15,287 bases of DNA from Candidatus Pollutiaquabacter sp. GTDB lineage: Bacteria; Bacteroidota; Bacteroidia; AKYH767-A; 2013-40CM-41-45. The stretch spans positions 1 to 15,287 of the forward strand of contig CAINVI010000217.1 of NCBI GenBank assembly GCA_903854075.1, given 5' to 3'. Shown here one piece after another: positions 1-6,399 of this stretch. The notes beneath the pieces were generated by a model, which saw nothing but the letters and a program-made list of their open reading frames with translations, ran no database searches and was not told the origin of the DNA. Position numbers and translations under genes: made by a program. How positions within the stretch are numbered: position 1 is the stretch's first letter; every line of letters begins with the position of its first letter.

Positions 1-242
1 CGATCATCAATCCGCCGCAAAGCGCCATTCTGGGCATGCATAACATTGTGGAACGACCTGTTGCCGTCCAGGGAAAAGTGGAGATTCGTCCAATCATGTA
101 TGTCGCACTTTCCTATGATCATCGGCTGATAGATGGTCGTGAATCGGTTGGATTTCTGGTGACCGTAAAACAATTGCTGGAAGATCCCATCAAGCTATTG
201 ACGGGCGGAGAAGACCCGATGAAAATATTGCTGGAAATCTGA
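1..242 (+). CDS. sucB: 2-oxo acid dehydrogenase E2 component, C-terminal end (probable dihydrolipoamide succinyltransferase)
   Basis: Only the last 79 codons are in the window; the frame is open from base 3 to a TGA at 240-242. The visible part is the end of the catalytic acyltransferase domain. It carries the active-site signature SYDHRLIDGR, in which the histidine and aspartate act in acyl transfer from lipoamide to CoA, followed by the usual short helical tail ending LLEI. The enzyme forms the core of a 2-oxo acid dehydrogenase complex in the cytoplasm. The sequence around the signature and the tail look most like 2-oxoglutarate dehydrogenase E2 (TCA cycle). The lipoyl and E1/E3-binding domains lie outside the window, so pyruvate or branched-chain E2 cannot be fully excluded. 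thpR starts one base after the stop, so the two are probably co-transcribed. Confidence 0.88.
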   Translation, partial: IINPPQSAILGMHNIVERPVAVQGKVEIRPIMYVALSYDHRLIDGRESVGFLVTVKQLLEDPIKLLTGGEDPMKILLEI

Positions 243-243
243 T

Positions 244-810
244 ATGCGGTTATTTGTCGCGTACAGCGGAGTGTCCGAATGGATAACAGTTCAGCAGCAG
301 GCGCGAAATTTTAATTCGACTCCGGACATACGTTGGACGCATTCCTATAATCTTCACCTTACTTTATATTTTATTGGTGAAGTACCTGAGTCAGCTCTCC
401 CGGAAATTGTTTCGGCAATTACGCAGGTAACCACTAAAGCTCATTCATTTGTACTATCACCGCTTGGTGTTGTTGCTGCTATTCACTCCGCATCACCTTC
501 CATGATCTGGTTACGTTATGCTGAAAGCGATGAATTTACCCGATTGAATGTACAGTTATACGAGGCGATAAGCCGCTTCATCCCGTCGGCACCAGTAGTT
601 CCTGTTCCATTACCGCATGTGACCCTGGCGCGTATGAAAGCCGGAAAAGTAAAGTATGCTGAAGTGCATTTGACTGAATCACCGGCGCCGTTGCAAATAG
701 GGGAAGCGGTGTTGTGCCAGACTACACACGATGAAAACGGCGTACGTTACCGTGAACTGGCCACTTTTGAATTCGGAAAAAATCAGAGCGCTTCTGCAAC
801 GACTTCCTGA
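244..810 (+). CDS. thpR: RNA 2',3'-cyclic phosphodiesterase (2'-5' RNA ligase family)
   Basis: A 188-residue protein, the usual length for the LigT/ThpR branch of the 2H phosphoesterase superfamily. Both catalytic H-x-T/S-x motifs are present: HLTL at residues 38-41 (in HLTLYFIG) and HVTL at 125-128. The start MRLFVA matches the family's first beta strand and fixes the start at 244. Known members hydrolyse 2',3'-cyclic phosphate RNA ends and can reversibly join tRNA halves through 2'-5' links; the physiological role is unclear. The gene begins one base after the E2 stop, so it is probably the last gene of that operon. Its last 28 bases overlap the 3' end of nfu on the opposite strand. The C-terminal 20 residues or so are polar and rich in Ser, Ala and Thr, and look unstructured. 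Confidence 0.9.
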   Translation: MRLFVAYSGVSEWITVQQQARNFNSTPDIRWTHSYNLHLTLYFIGEVPESALPEIVSAITQVTTKAHSFVLSPLGVVAAIHSASPSMIWLRYAESDEFTRLNVQLYEAISRFIPSAPVVPVPLPHVTLARMKAGKVKYAEVHLTESPAPLQIGEAVLCQTTHDENGVRYRELATFEFGKNQSASATTS

Positions 811-1361
811 ACTTCAGGAATGAAATTCTTCAACAGTTTTTCAATGCCGCTTTTTAATGTGACCGTACTCGACGGACAGCCGCTGCACGAACCTTTCATG
901 ACCACGGTTACGACACCATCTTTAAACGACTTGAAAAGAATGGCGCCGCCATCCTGTTCTACCGCTGGTTTTACATATTCCTCCAACGTTTCGATAATTC
1001 GGGTTTCTATAGGATTCATCGTCGCGGTACGATGGAGTTCAGGATCGGCAGCCTGTTCTTGCGGTCCTGTGAAAATTGGCTGACCGGATTCTATATACTG
1101 CTTGATAAATTCGCGTAAGATCGGATTCAGCTCAAACCAATCCGTCTCGGATGATTTAGTTAAGGTGATGAAATTGGCCGTTATGAAAACGCCGCAAATC
1201 CCACTGAAGTCAAACAGCTGACGCGCCAGCGGGCAATTATTTGTTTTCTCGCGGGTAGTATATTCCACGCTTCCTTCTTCCAGCAGATAGCTGTTGGCGA
1301 CAAATTTCATGGTCGCCGGATTAGGCGTGGATTCGGTATAGATGGTGACGACTTTTTTCAT
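783..1361 (-). CDS. nfu: Nfu-type iron-sulfur cluster carrier (Nfu N domain plus NifU-like C domain)
   Basis: Starting at ATG 1361-1359 the protein is 192 residues and begins MKKVVTIYTESTPNP. This matches the Nfu N-terminal domain, which typically opens with TE(S/P)TPNP. The N domain spans about residues 4-90. The NifU C-terminal domain spans about 115-190 and carries the cluster-binding CxxC as GSCSGCPSS (Cys159, Cys162). Nfu proteins hold a [4Fe-4S] cluster at a dimer interface and pass it to target enzymes in the cytosol. The open frame extends upstream to 1463, but those 34 extra residues have no family counterpart and run through the promoter region into nadB, so the shorter start is chosen. 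It is convergent with thpR (28-bp overlap) and divergent from nadB. This is general Fe-S maturation; nothing here suggests nitrogen fixation. Confidence 0.9.
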   Translation of the reverse strand: MKKVVTIYTESTPNPATMKFVANSYLLEEGSVEYTTREKTNNCPLARQLFDFSGICGVFITANFITLTKSSETDWFELNPILREFIKQYIESGQPIFTGPQEQAADPELHRTATMNPIETRIIETLEEYVKPAVEQDGGAILFKSFKDGVVTVVMKGSCSGCPSSTVTLKSGIEKLLKNFIPEVQEVVAEAL

Positions 1362-1372
1362 GATGCTTGATA

Positions 1373-1380
1373 CAAAGGTA
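1373..1380 (-). promoter_or_regulatory. Bacteroidota-type -7 element for nfu
   Basis: On the minus strand this reads TACCTTTG, an exact match to the Bacteroidota sigma-factor -7 consensus TAnnTTTG. It lies 11 bases before the chosen nfu ATG, so the predicted leader is only a few bases long, as seen for many genes of this phylum. No TTG lies at the ideal -33 spacing; the nearest (complement of 1408-1410) is 27 bases away, longer than usual. The element supports the shorter nfu start at 1361. Confidence 0.5.
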
Positions 1381-1426
1381 CAAACAACTGGCTGATATAA
1401 ATCGTTACAAGATAGACGTGAATTCG

Positions 1427-1434
1427 TACTTTTA
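1427..1434 (+). promoter_or_regulatory. possible -7 element for nadB
   Basis: TACTTTTA differs from the Bacteroidota -7 consensus TAnnTTTG at the last base. It sits 6 bases before the ATG at 1441 and 18 bases before the ATG at 1453. No clear -33 TTG is seen. If this is the promoter, transcription would begin around 1440, which would favour the second ATG (1453) as the real nadB start. Together with the nfu element it would make the 79-bp spacer a compact divergent promoter region. Confidence 0.25.
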
Positions 1435-1440
1435 ACGTGT

Positions 1441-3021
1441 ATGGCCGGTAAAATGCGTACCACTACCGATTTTCTGATTATTGGCTCCGGAATTGCGGGA
1501 CTTTCCTATGCGTTGAAAGTCGCGGAACATGGACGTGTACTCATCATTACCAAAGCTGCGGCTGAGGAGTCGAATACCAAATATGCACAAGGTGGCATTG
1601 CTGGTGTCCTGCAAGGCCCTGATACCTTTGAAAGTCATATCAATGATACGCTGAATGCCGGTGCCGGACTTTGTGATCCGGCGGTGGTTCGTATGGTGGT
1701 GACCGAAGGCGCGGATCGGATTCGGGAAATGATTTCAATAGGTACACGCTTCGATACGACTCCGGGCGGAGACTACGATCTGGCTAAAGAGGGCGGCCAT
1801 TCGCAGCATCGCGTGCTGCATTTTAAGGACAGTACCGGCAACGAGATCGAGCGTGCTTTATTAGCAGCTGTCCACCGTCATCCGAATATTGAGATCTGCA
1901 CGCATTATTTCGTACTTGATCTAATTACGCAGCATCATTTAGGAGAAGAAGTACGCCGCACTTCTTCGGGCATTCGATGTTACGGGGCCTACGTGCTCAA
2001 TACAACCACAAAGTCCGTTGAAACCATTTTATCGCGTGTGACTTTGATGGCTTCCGGTGGGGTTGGTCAGGTGTATAGGTCCACTACCAATCCTTCGATT
2101 GCCACCGGCGACGGGATTGCCATGGTATATCGAGCCAAAGGACAGGTGAAGGATATGGAATTTATCCAATTCCATCCCACCGCACTTTACCATCCCGGAG
2201 AATCACCGGCCTTTCTAATCTCGGAAGCTGTGCGAGGTTTTGGTGCTGTGTTGAAAACGGCAACGGGTGAATCCTTTATGGAGCGTTATGATGAACGGGG
2301 CTCATTAGCGCCGCGGGATATCGTTGCCCGTGCTATTGACTATGAGATGAAAATGCGTGGCGATGAATTTGTAGGGCTGGATTGCCGTTCGTTGGATCCT
2401 GAAAAATTTCGTGATCATTTTCCGATGATTTTGGAGAAATGTCTGAGTGTAGGCATCAATCCCTTCGAATCCATGATACCGGTGGTTCCTGCTGCCCATT
2501 ATATTTGCGGCGGAGTAAATGTTGATGAATTCGGACGCACCTCGATTGTAGGATTGTATGCCGCTGGCGAATGTGCCTGTACTGGTTTGCACGGTGCGAA
2601 CCGATTGGCTTCTAATTCGCTCCTGGAAGGATTGGTCTTTTCGCATCGTGCCGCACAACACGGTATAAAAAACTTAGCTACGCACACGATTTGTCAGGAA
2701 GTGCCGGATTGGAACGCTGAAGGTATGATCCAGCCGAATGAATGGGTGCTGATCACGCATAATCGCAATGAATTGCAGCAGGTCATGAGTAATTACGTCG
2801 GTATTGTTCGCTCCGATGTCCGGTTAAAACGGGCGTTGGATCGTCTGCGAATTCTTTACGGTGAAACCGAAGCTTTGTATGAGCGAACCGTGGTTTCACC
2901 TGCATTGTGTGAATTACGTAACATGATTACGGTGGGCTACTTGATTGTGAAGTCAGCCATGGCCCGAAAAGAAAGCGTTGGATTGCACTATACGCTGGAT
3001 TATCCGGCACGAAAGAATTAA
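1441..3021 (+). CDS. nadB: L-aspartate oxidase
   Basis: A 526-residue flavoprotein that oxidises L-aspartate to iminoaspartate, the first step of de novo NAD synthesis; NadA then condenses the product to quinolinate. Visible features are the FAD-binding GSGIAG (residues 15-20), YAQGGIAG (49-55), EGGHSQHR (117-124), QFHPTAL (243-249), RDIVAR (292-297), AHYICGG (352-358) and the second flavin segment GLYAAGECACTGLHGANRLA (371-390). His245, Arg292, His353 and Arg388 line up with substrate and catalytic residues known in the E. coli enzyme (His244, Arg290, His351, Arg386). Length is normal for the family. A second ATG at 1453 gives MRTTTDFLIIGSG, closer to typical family starts, so the true start may be four codons later. 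Its TAA overlaps the stop of the minus-strand methyltransferase-like gene (3018-3021). nadA and nadC are not in the window. Confidence 0.95.
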   Translation: MAGKMRTTTDFLIIGSGIAGLSYALKVAEHGRVLIITKAAAEESNTKYAQGGIAGVLQGPDTFESHINDTLNAGAGLCDPAVVRMVVTEGADRIREMISIGTRFDTTPGGDYDLAKEGGHSQHRVLHFKDSTGNEIERALLAAVHRHPNIEICTHYFVLDLITQHHLGEEVRRTSSGIRCYGAYVLNTTTKSVETILSRVTLMASGGVGQVYRSTTNPSIATGDGIAMVYRAKGQVKDMEFIQFHPTALYHPGESPAFLISEAVRGFGAVLKTATGESFMERYDERGSLAPRDIVARAIDYEMKMRGDEFVGLDCRSLDPEKFRDHFPMILEKCLSVGINPFESMIPVVPAAHYICGGVNVDEFGRTSIVGLYAAGECACTGLHGANRLASNSLLEGLVFSHRAAQHGIKNLATHTICQEVPDWNAEGMIQPNEWVLITHNRNELQQVMSNYVGIVRSDVRLKRALDRLRILYGETEALYERTVVSPALCELRNMITVGYLIVKSAMARKESVGLHYTLDYPARKN

Positions 3022-3809
3022 GCTGCTTTCCGGATCTGTTCCGGATATCCCAGCAGATACAATACGGCAGGTTTCCCTTTTTCTTTAACACGTCCGACTT
3101 CCCATTGGTAGCCCGGAACGTGAATGTGATCCGTCATGTCACGCAACTCTTCGACAGTATAGGTGCGAAGTACGGATACGATGCCGTCCCACATCGTCGC
3201 CAACGGAATTGCGGGAATAACGAAGGTGAAGAAGAAGCGACTGAACTTAAAAGGACGAATGAATGGAATGGCAAACATCACAACTATCGGCGTGAACAGC
3301 ATAGCAATGAGGTTTGTCCAACTGCGCTCGGTGGCTTCGAAAATGCCAATGGGTTCCTGTTGCCAGGCAGCATTGGTCAGGATACGTTGTGCATTCTTTG
3401 GATCAAAGTGATGGAACGAAACGAACTGCGTACGGAAGCCGTGCAATTCTTTCGGTACATTGACGGCATCTACCGGAGTGTTCATGTAGCGGATCTTTCC
3501 GTCGGTCTCCTCGCTTGCTTTTTGGAAAGCATCAACGTTTGGAAACTTATCCGTAAGCACTATCTCAGCGTCCACGTTTTCGTTTTGCAATTGTTGATGA
3601 ATACTTCTCATCCCTCCGCCACCACCGGAACACAGATCAATGATACGGTTGTTGCCGCTCTTGTCAATTCCTTTACGGAGAATAGGTAGTATTCCTTTGT
3701 AGAGGCGAATCCGGTCGGATGCGTACTGGAGATAATCGGTAATGCCTTCGCGAATGGCGTTTGGTAGCCAGGATTGGTCTTCCAGCTCGAAAAAATGGAT
3801 GCGTTTCAT
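3018..3809 (-). CDS. class I SAM-dependent methyltransferase-like protein with two hydrophobic segments
   Basis: A 263-residue protein. The first half looks like a Rossmann methyltransferase: motif I is IIDLCSGGGG (residues 56-65) and an acidic second-strand end is LTDKFPN (85-91). A later strand, FVSFHHFDP (129-137), sits where the catalytic segment usually lies. Residues about 165-185 and 190-212 are two strongly hydrophobic stretches separated by a basic turn, so the protein is probably membrane-associated, an unusual addition for this fold. It is probably the last gene of the minus-strand group after the FeeM-like and VAO-like genes, but a 134-bp gap separates it from the latter and may hold its own promoter: TATTTTTA (complement of 3850-3857) is one base off the -7 consensus TAnnTTTG. 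Its stop shares four bases with the nadB stop. The substrate is unknown; methylation of a lipid product would fit the neighbours but is inference. Confidence 0.7.
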   Translation of the reverse strand: MKRIHFFELEDQSWLPNAIREGITDYLQYASDRIRLYKGILPILRKGIDKSGNNRIIDLCSGGGGGMRSIHQQLQNENVDAEIVLTDKFPNVDAFQKASEETDGKIRYMNTPVDAVNVPKELHGFRTQFVSFHHFDPKNAQRILTNAAWQQEPIGIFEATERSWTNLIAMLFTPIVVMFAIPFIRPFKFSRFFFTFVIPAIPLATMWDGIVSVLRTYTVEELRDMTDHIHVPGYQWEVGRVKEKGKPAVLYLLGYPEQIRKAA

Positions 3810-3893
3810 GTCGTTGATCTATTGTTGTGTGTATCCTTTCGGACAACACTAAAAATAGATCGTGAGACACCCGGTAACCGGAAGTAAACGTGG

Positions 3894-3917
3894 TGTTCCT
3901 TTCAGTCGTAAGGAACA
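3894..3917 (-). other. 8-bp perfect hairpin in the spacer upstream of the methyltransferase-like gene
   Basis: TGTTCCTT (3894-3901) is perfectly complementary to AAGGAACA (3910-3917), with an 8-base loop. It lies 27 bases past the stop of the VAO-like gene. No T-run follows on the minus strand, so it is not a standard intrinsic terminator. It could protect the 3' end of the upstream message or serve as a protein-binding site. A second short palindrome, CCGGTAACCGG (3871-3881), lies between it and the methyltransferase-like start. Confidence 0.35.
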
Positions 3918-3943
3918 GTATCAATTAGTTGGAAGCGGGAGCG

Positions 3944-5452
3944 TTAAATCCGGTATTTACCGGGTGCCAGTACCGAATTAGGGTCTGTTGCTGTTTTAAT
4001 GCTTTTCAGAAAACTGTAAGTTTCTTCAGGAATGGCAGGTAAATTATCATACATACCTGAACCGCTACGATAGGGTAAGTAACCGGCGTTGATTAATGCC
4101 GAGCTGCACTTCGCTGTGAAGTCTTGGGCACGGATTATTTCCGCGGTTGTTCGCGGGTAGGTCACGTTGGAAATCAATACGAGTGTACGTGGTGTTTCGG
4201 CGGTCAACGTAACACGAAATTCATAATCGTTTTCCTTAAACAGTTTTTCCAGGAGTTGAATGGCAGTTTCTGCGTCTTCGCCGTTTGCCGGTATGGTGGC
4301 ATTGATCCAACTGAAACAGGTAGAGTAATCTCCTGTTTTTAATTCGGAAGAATTTAATCGGTCGTCATTCAACAGGGTGCGTAACGGTTCGTCGGTCGGT
4401 ACGCCGGTTTGTAAATCGTAAATGTCACGCAGGGCATTGTACACCTCCAGCCGGAAGATATGCTCGTGAATCCATCGTACGATCTTCAGGAGCCTTTTTC
4501 CAAAGAACCATAACGAATAACGGCTGACGTGTTGGCGGAAGACCTTTTTTACGTACCGTTTCTTCGCACGCACCACCGCTGAAGGACCGGTTATTGCTCC
4601 GCTGAGGTTCCATGCGCCAACCAATTTGTTGTCTTTTTCACCAACGGCGCGCGACCGGTTAGCGATATGAACAGCACTTCTTACAACACCGCTCAATCGC
4701 ATTTCCCGCACAGCTTCTACGATGGCGGATAAACTGTCTTCGTTCTTGGATGATAATACGAACATGCTCACAGCTTCCGGGCGCGGCATCAGCTCGAAGG
4801 TCATTTCTGTAATGATCCCTAAATTCGATTGCGTGAAAAGTCCGTCGAGCATCGGCCCAATGCCGTAACGGTATGTGCTAGCGGTACGTGCTCCGGAATA
4901 GCCGGAAAATCCGGTCCTGATGATTTTACCTTCGCCGGTGACGGCACAGAGACTGATTACTGTTGCGAAGCGGTCGCCGTACTCGGTATGGCCAAAACCG
5001 CGTTCCAGCATATTTCCGACCACGCTGGCAGCTGTTCCTGCCCCGGTGACATCCAGCATCAACCGGCTTTTACGTTCCGTTAAATGCGTATACAATGCGC
5101 CCTGTGAGACTCCGGGTTGTAACGTAACGGTACCCAGTTTTTCATCCACTTCCAGGATGTTGTCCATTCGGCTTAAATCGACGATTACCTGACCAATTGC
5201 CGTGCCTTGCGCATCGCCATAGCCCAGATTTCGTCCGCGTGAAATGGCATAAAGGGTGACTCGTTTTTGGTTAGCCCAGCGTACTAACGAAACAACATCA
5301 TCGGTATGTACGGGAAAAACCACTGCCGCAGGACGGCAAGTGGTTCCGTTGATACTGGCGGCGTAGCGATTTAACGTAGCCTCGTCGTTGACGACAGCTT
5401 CCGCCGAAAGAAATTCAGTTAGGCTTCCTGCAAGGAGGAGGTCCGATTCCAT
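3944..5452 (-). CDS. VAO/PCMH-family FAD-dependent oxidoreductase (4-cresol dehydrogenase / vanillyl-alcohol oxidase-like)
   Basis: A 502-residue flavoprotein with the VAO/PCMH layout. The N-terminal FAD-binding domain includes SRGRNLGYGD (residues 71-80), TGAGTAASVVGN (136-147), RGFGHTEYGDR (151-161) and YGIGPMLDGLFTQSNLGI (196-213), the last very close to 4-cresol dehydrogenase and vanillyl-alcohol oxidase. The central cap domain has TGVPTDEPL (349-357), and the protein ends DPNSVLAPGKYRI as in that family. Tyr461-Arg462 (in GYLPYRSG) sit where the phenolate-binding Tyr-Arg pair lies in VAO. Family members oxidise para-substituted phenols at the benzylic carbon. I cannot tell whether FAD is covalently bound. 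Residues 305-335 are unusually basic and aromatic (RYSLWFFGKRLLKIVRW), perhaps a membrane contact. The start overlaps the FeeM-like gene by 34 bp, which implies co-translation and a shared pathway. The next in-frame Met is at residue 96, so this start is preferred. Confidence 0.85.
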   Translation of the reverse strand: MESDLLLAGSLTEFLSAEAVVNDEATLNRYAASINGTTCRPAAVVFPVHTDDVVSLVRWANQKRVTLYAISRGRNLGYGDAQGTAIGQVIVDLSRMDNILEVDEKLGTVTLQPGVSQGALYTHLTERKSRLMLDVTGAGTAASVVGNMLERGFGHTEYGDRFATVISLCAVTGEGKIIRTGFSGYSGARTASTYRYGIGPMLDGLFTQSNLGIITEMTFELMPRPEAVSMFVLSSKNEDSLSAIVEAVREMRLSGVVRSAVHIANRSRAVGEKDNKLVGAWNLSGAITGPSAVVRAKKRYVKKVFRQHVSRYSLWFFGKRLLKIVRWIHEHIFRLEVYNALRDIYDLQTGVPTDEPLRTLLNDDRLNSSELKTGDYSTCFSWINATIPANGEDAETAIQLLEKLFKENDYEFRVTLTAETPRTLVLISNVTYPRTTAEIIRAQDFTAKCSSALINAGYLPYRSGSGMYDNLPAIPEETYSFLKSIKTATDPNSVLAPGKYRI

Positions 5453-6117
5453 ATAGTTCCGATGAAACGTTCAATCGAAGATGCGAATTCCGGACGAGAA
5501 ATAAAATTCTCCGGATTGAACTGGTATCGGCTGTCGAAATCGAAGTCCAGGGGTTCGTTATAGATTTTCTGAGGCGCTTCGCGGGAAAGTGTTTCTAATG
5601 CCTTTCCGTTGGCGTGCAACAGGATCACAGGTGCTGTATTAAGGGAATCGTACCCGCGGATATCTCCGACCGGTTTGAAACCGAATGTCTGATGGAAGAA
5701 ATTGACGCGGCGTGGATGAACACCCACTACATAGTCGTGGTGATCACTGTACACGCCGAAACGTGCTACGCCGGACATCAATTCGAGGATATTAGAGAAG
5801 TTGTTACGGCCACGTGCATCAGCCAATAAGCCGATTTCGATGAGTCGTTTACCTTCACTACGCAGCACATCGAGCTCAGCTTTGTAGTAATTATCTAATG
5901 GGAGTCCGCGTTCACTATCGAGCACACCGGAAACGGTACAGACTGTATGTCCCATCTTGTTACCGGTGATGACAGCGGTATTGTTGGATAGATACTCCGG
6001 AAAAGTAAAAACGGAAAATTCATTAGGCGCAATCAAAGAAGCAGCGAGGTATTGCTTGTAGACAAGGCACCAGGCTTCTAGAACTTCGTTTAATGTGGAG
6101 GCTACTTTGTAATTCAT
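5419..6117 (-). CDS. FeeM-like N-acyl amino acid synthase (GNAT/LuxI-like fold)
   Basis: A 232-residue protein resembling the N-acyl amino acid synthase FeeM, which transfers a fatty acyl group from acyl carrier protein to an amino acid and shares its fold with LuxI-type autoinducer synthases. Family-like segments occur in order: DSERGLPLDNYYKAELDVLR (residues 67-86), GKRLIEIGLLA (89-99, with the conserved Glu95), and VGVHPRRVNFFHQTFGF (131-147) followed by GDIRGYDSLNTAPVILL (151-167). The last two match the typical end of the FeeM domain, where an HPRH-like motif precedes a final strand. About 60 residues after it (170-232) are extra and unassigned. It is the first gene of the minus-strand group, overlaps the VAO-like gene by 34 bp, and diverges from the LuxE-like gene. 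The leader just before the ATG is A/C-rich and lacks a Shine-Dalgarno. The amino acid acceptor cannot be read from sequence. Confidence 0.75.
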   Translation of the reverse strand: MNYKVASTLNEVLEAWCLVYKQYLAASLIAPNEFSVFTFPEYLSNNTAVITGNKMGHTVCTVSGVLDSERGLPLDNYYKAELDVLRSEGKRLIEIGLLADARGRNNFSNILELMSGVARFGVYSDHHDYVVGVHPRRVNFFHQTFGFKPVGDIRGYDSLNTAPVILLHANGKALETLSREAPQKIYNEPLDFDFDSRYQFNPENFISRPEFASSIERFIGTIWNRTSSLQEA

Positions 6118-6399
6118 TGTGTTGTGTGTTGGTCGAACTGTTGATTTAAATAATACTGCAGTTTAACCAATCCGCATTCGGTGTATTCGCCCGTTCGGGG
6201 GACGATATTACAGATGTAAGAAACGGACCAATTCAGTAGAAAAAATGAAGTAATCCGAGCTCCAGGAAGTATATTGTTAAAAGGAAGTTCGCAGAAATTC
6301 CTCAACTTTATACCCTAAATATACAGCTAATGCCCACTGTTTGTTTCATCGTTTATCGTTGAACAGGCCGTGGATTCAGCCCTTTCACGGGTCAAAACC
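6118..6399. other. divergent intergenic region between FeeM-like and LuxE-like genes
   Basis: These 282 bases must hold the promoters of two divergent genes. I see no exact TAnnTTTG element on either strand. The closest are TATCGTTG (6353-6360, plus strand, one mismatch), 40 bases before the LuxE-like ATG, and TACATCTG on the minus strand (complement of 6213-6220, one mismatch), about 100 bases before the FeeM-like ATG; neither has a clear -33 TTG. A 63-codon minus-strand frame (6114-6305) ends with a TGA overlapping the FeeM-like ATG, but its sequence is not protein-like. A 10-base A/C element directly precedes the FeeM-like start (complement of 6120-6129). Confidence 0.4.

Noticed and set aside
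783..1361. Nitrogen-fixation accessory gene
   Set aside because: The protein has the Nfu carrier architecture used in general Fe-S assembly and has no nif neighbours.
1362..1463. Longer nfu reading frame starting at 1463
   Set aside because: The extra 34 residues have no Nfu counterpart, run over the -7 element and overlap the nadB start; MKKVVTIYTESTPNP at 1361 is the family-like start.
3105..3689. 194-codon plus-strand frame
   Set aside because: It is antisense to the methyltransferase-like gene, and its peptide has no recognisable domain.
6114..6305. 63-codon minus-strand frame whose TGA overlaps the FeeM-like ATG
   Set aside because: The overlap looks like coupling, but the peptide shows no domain, signal or gene-like composition and lies in a promoter-containing spacer.
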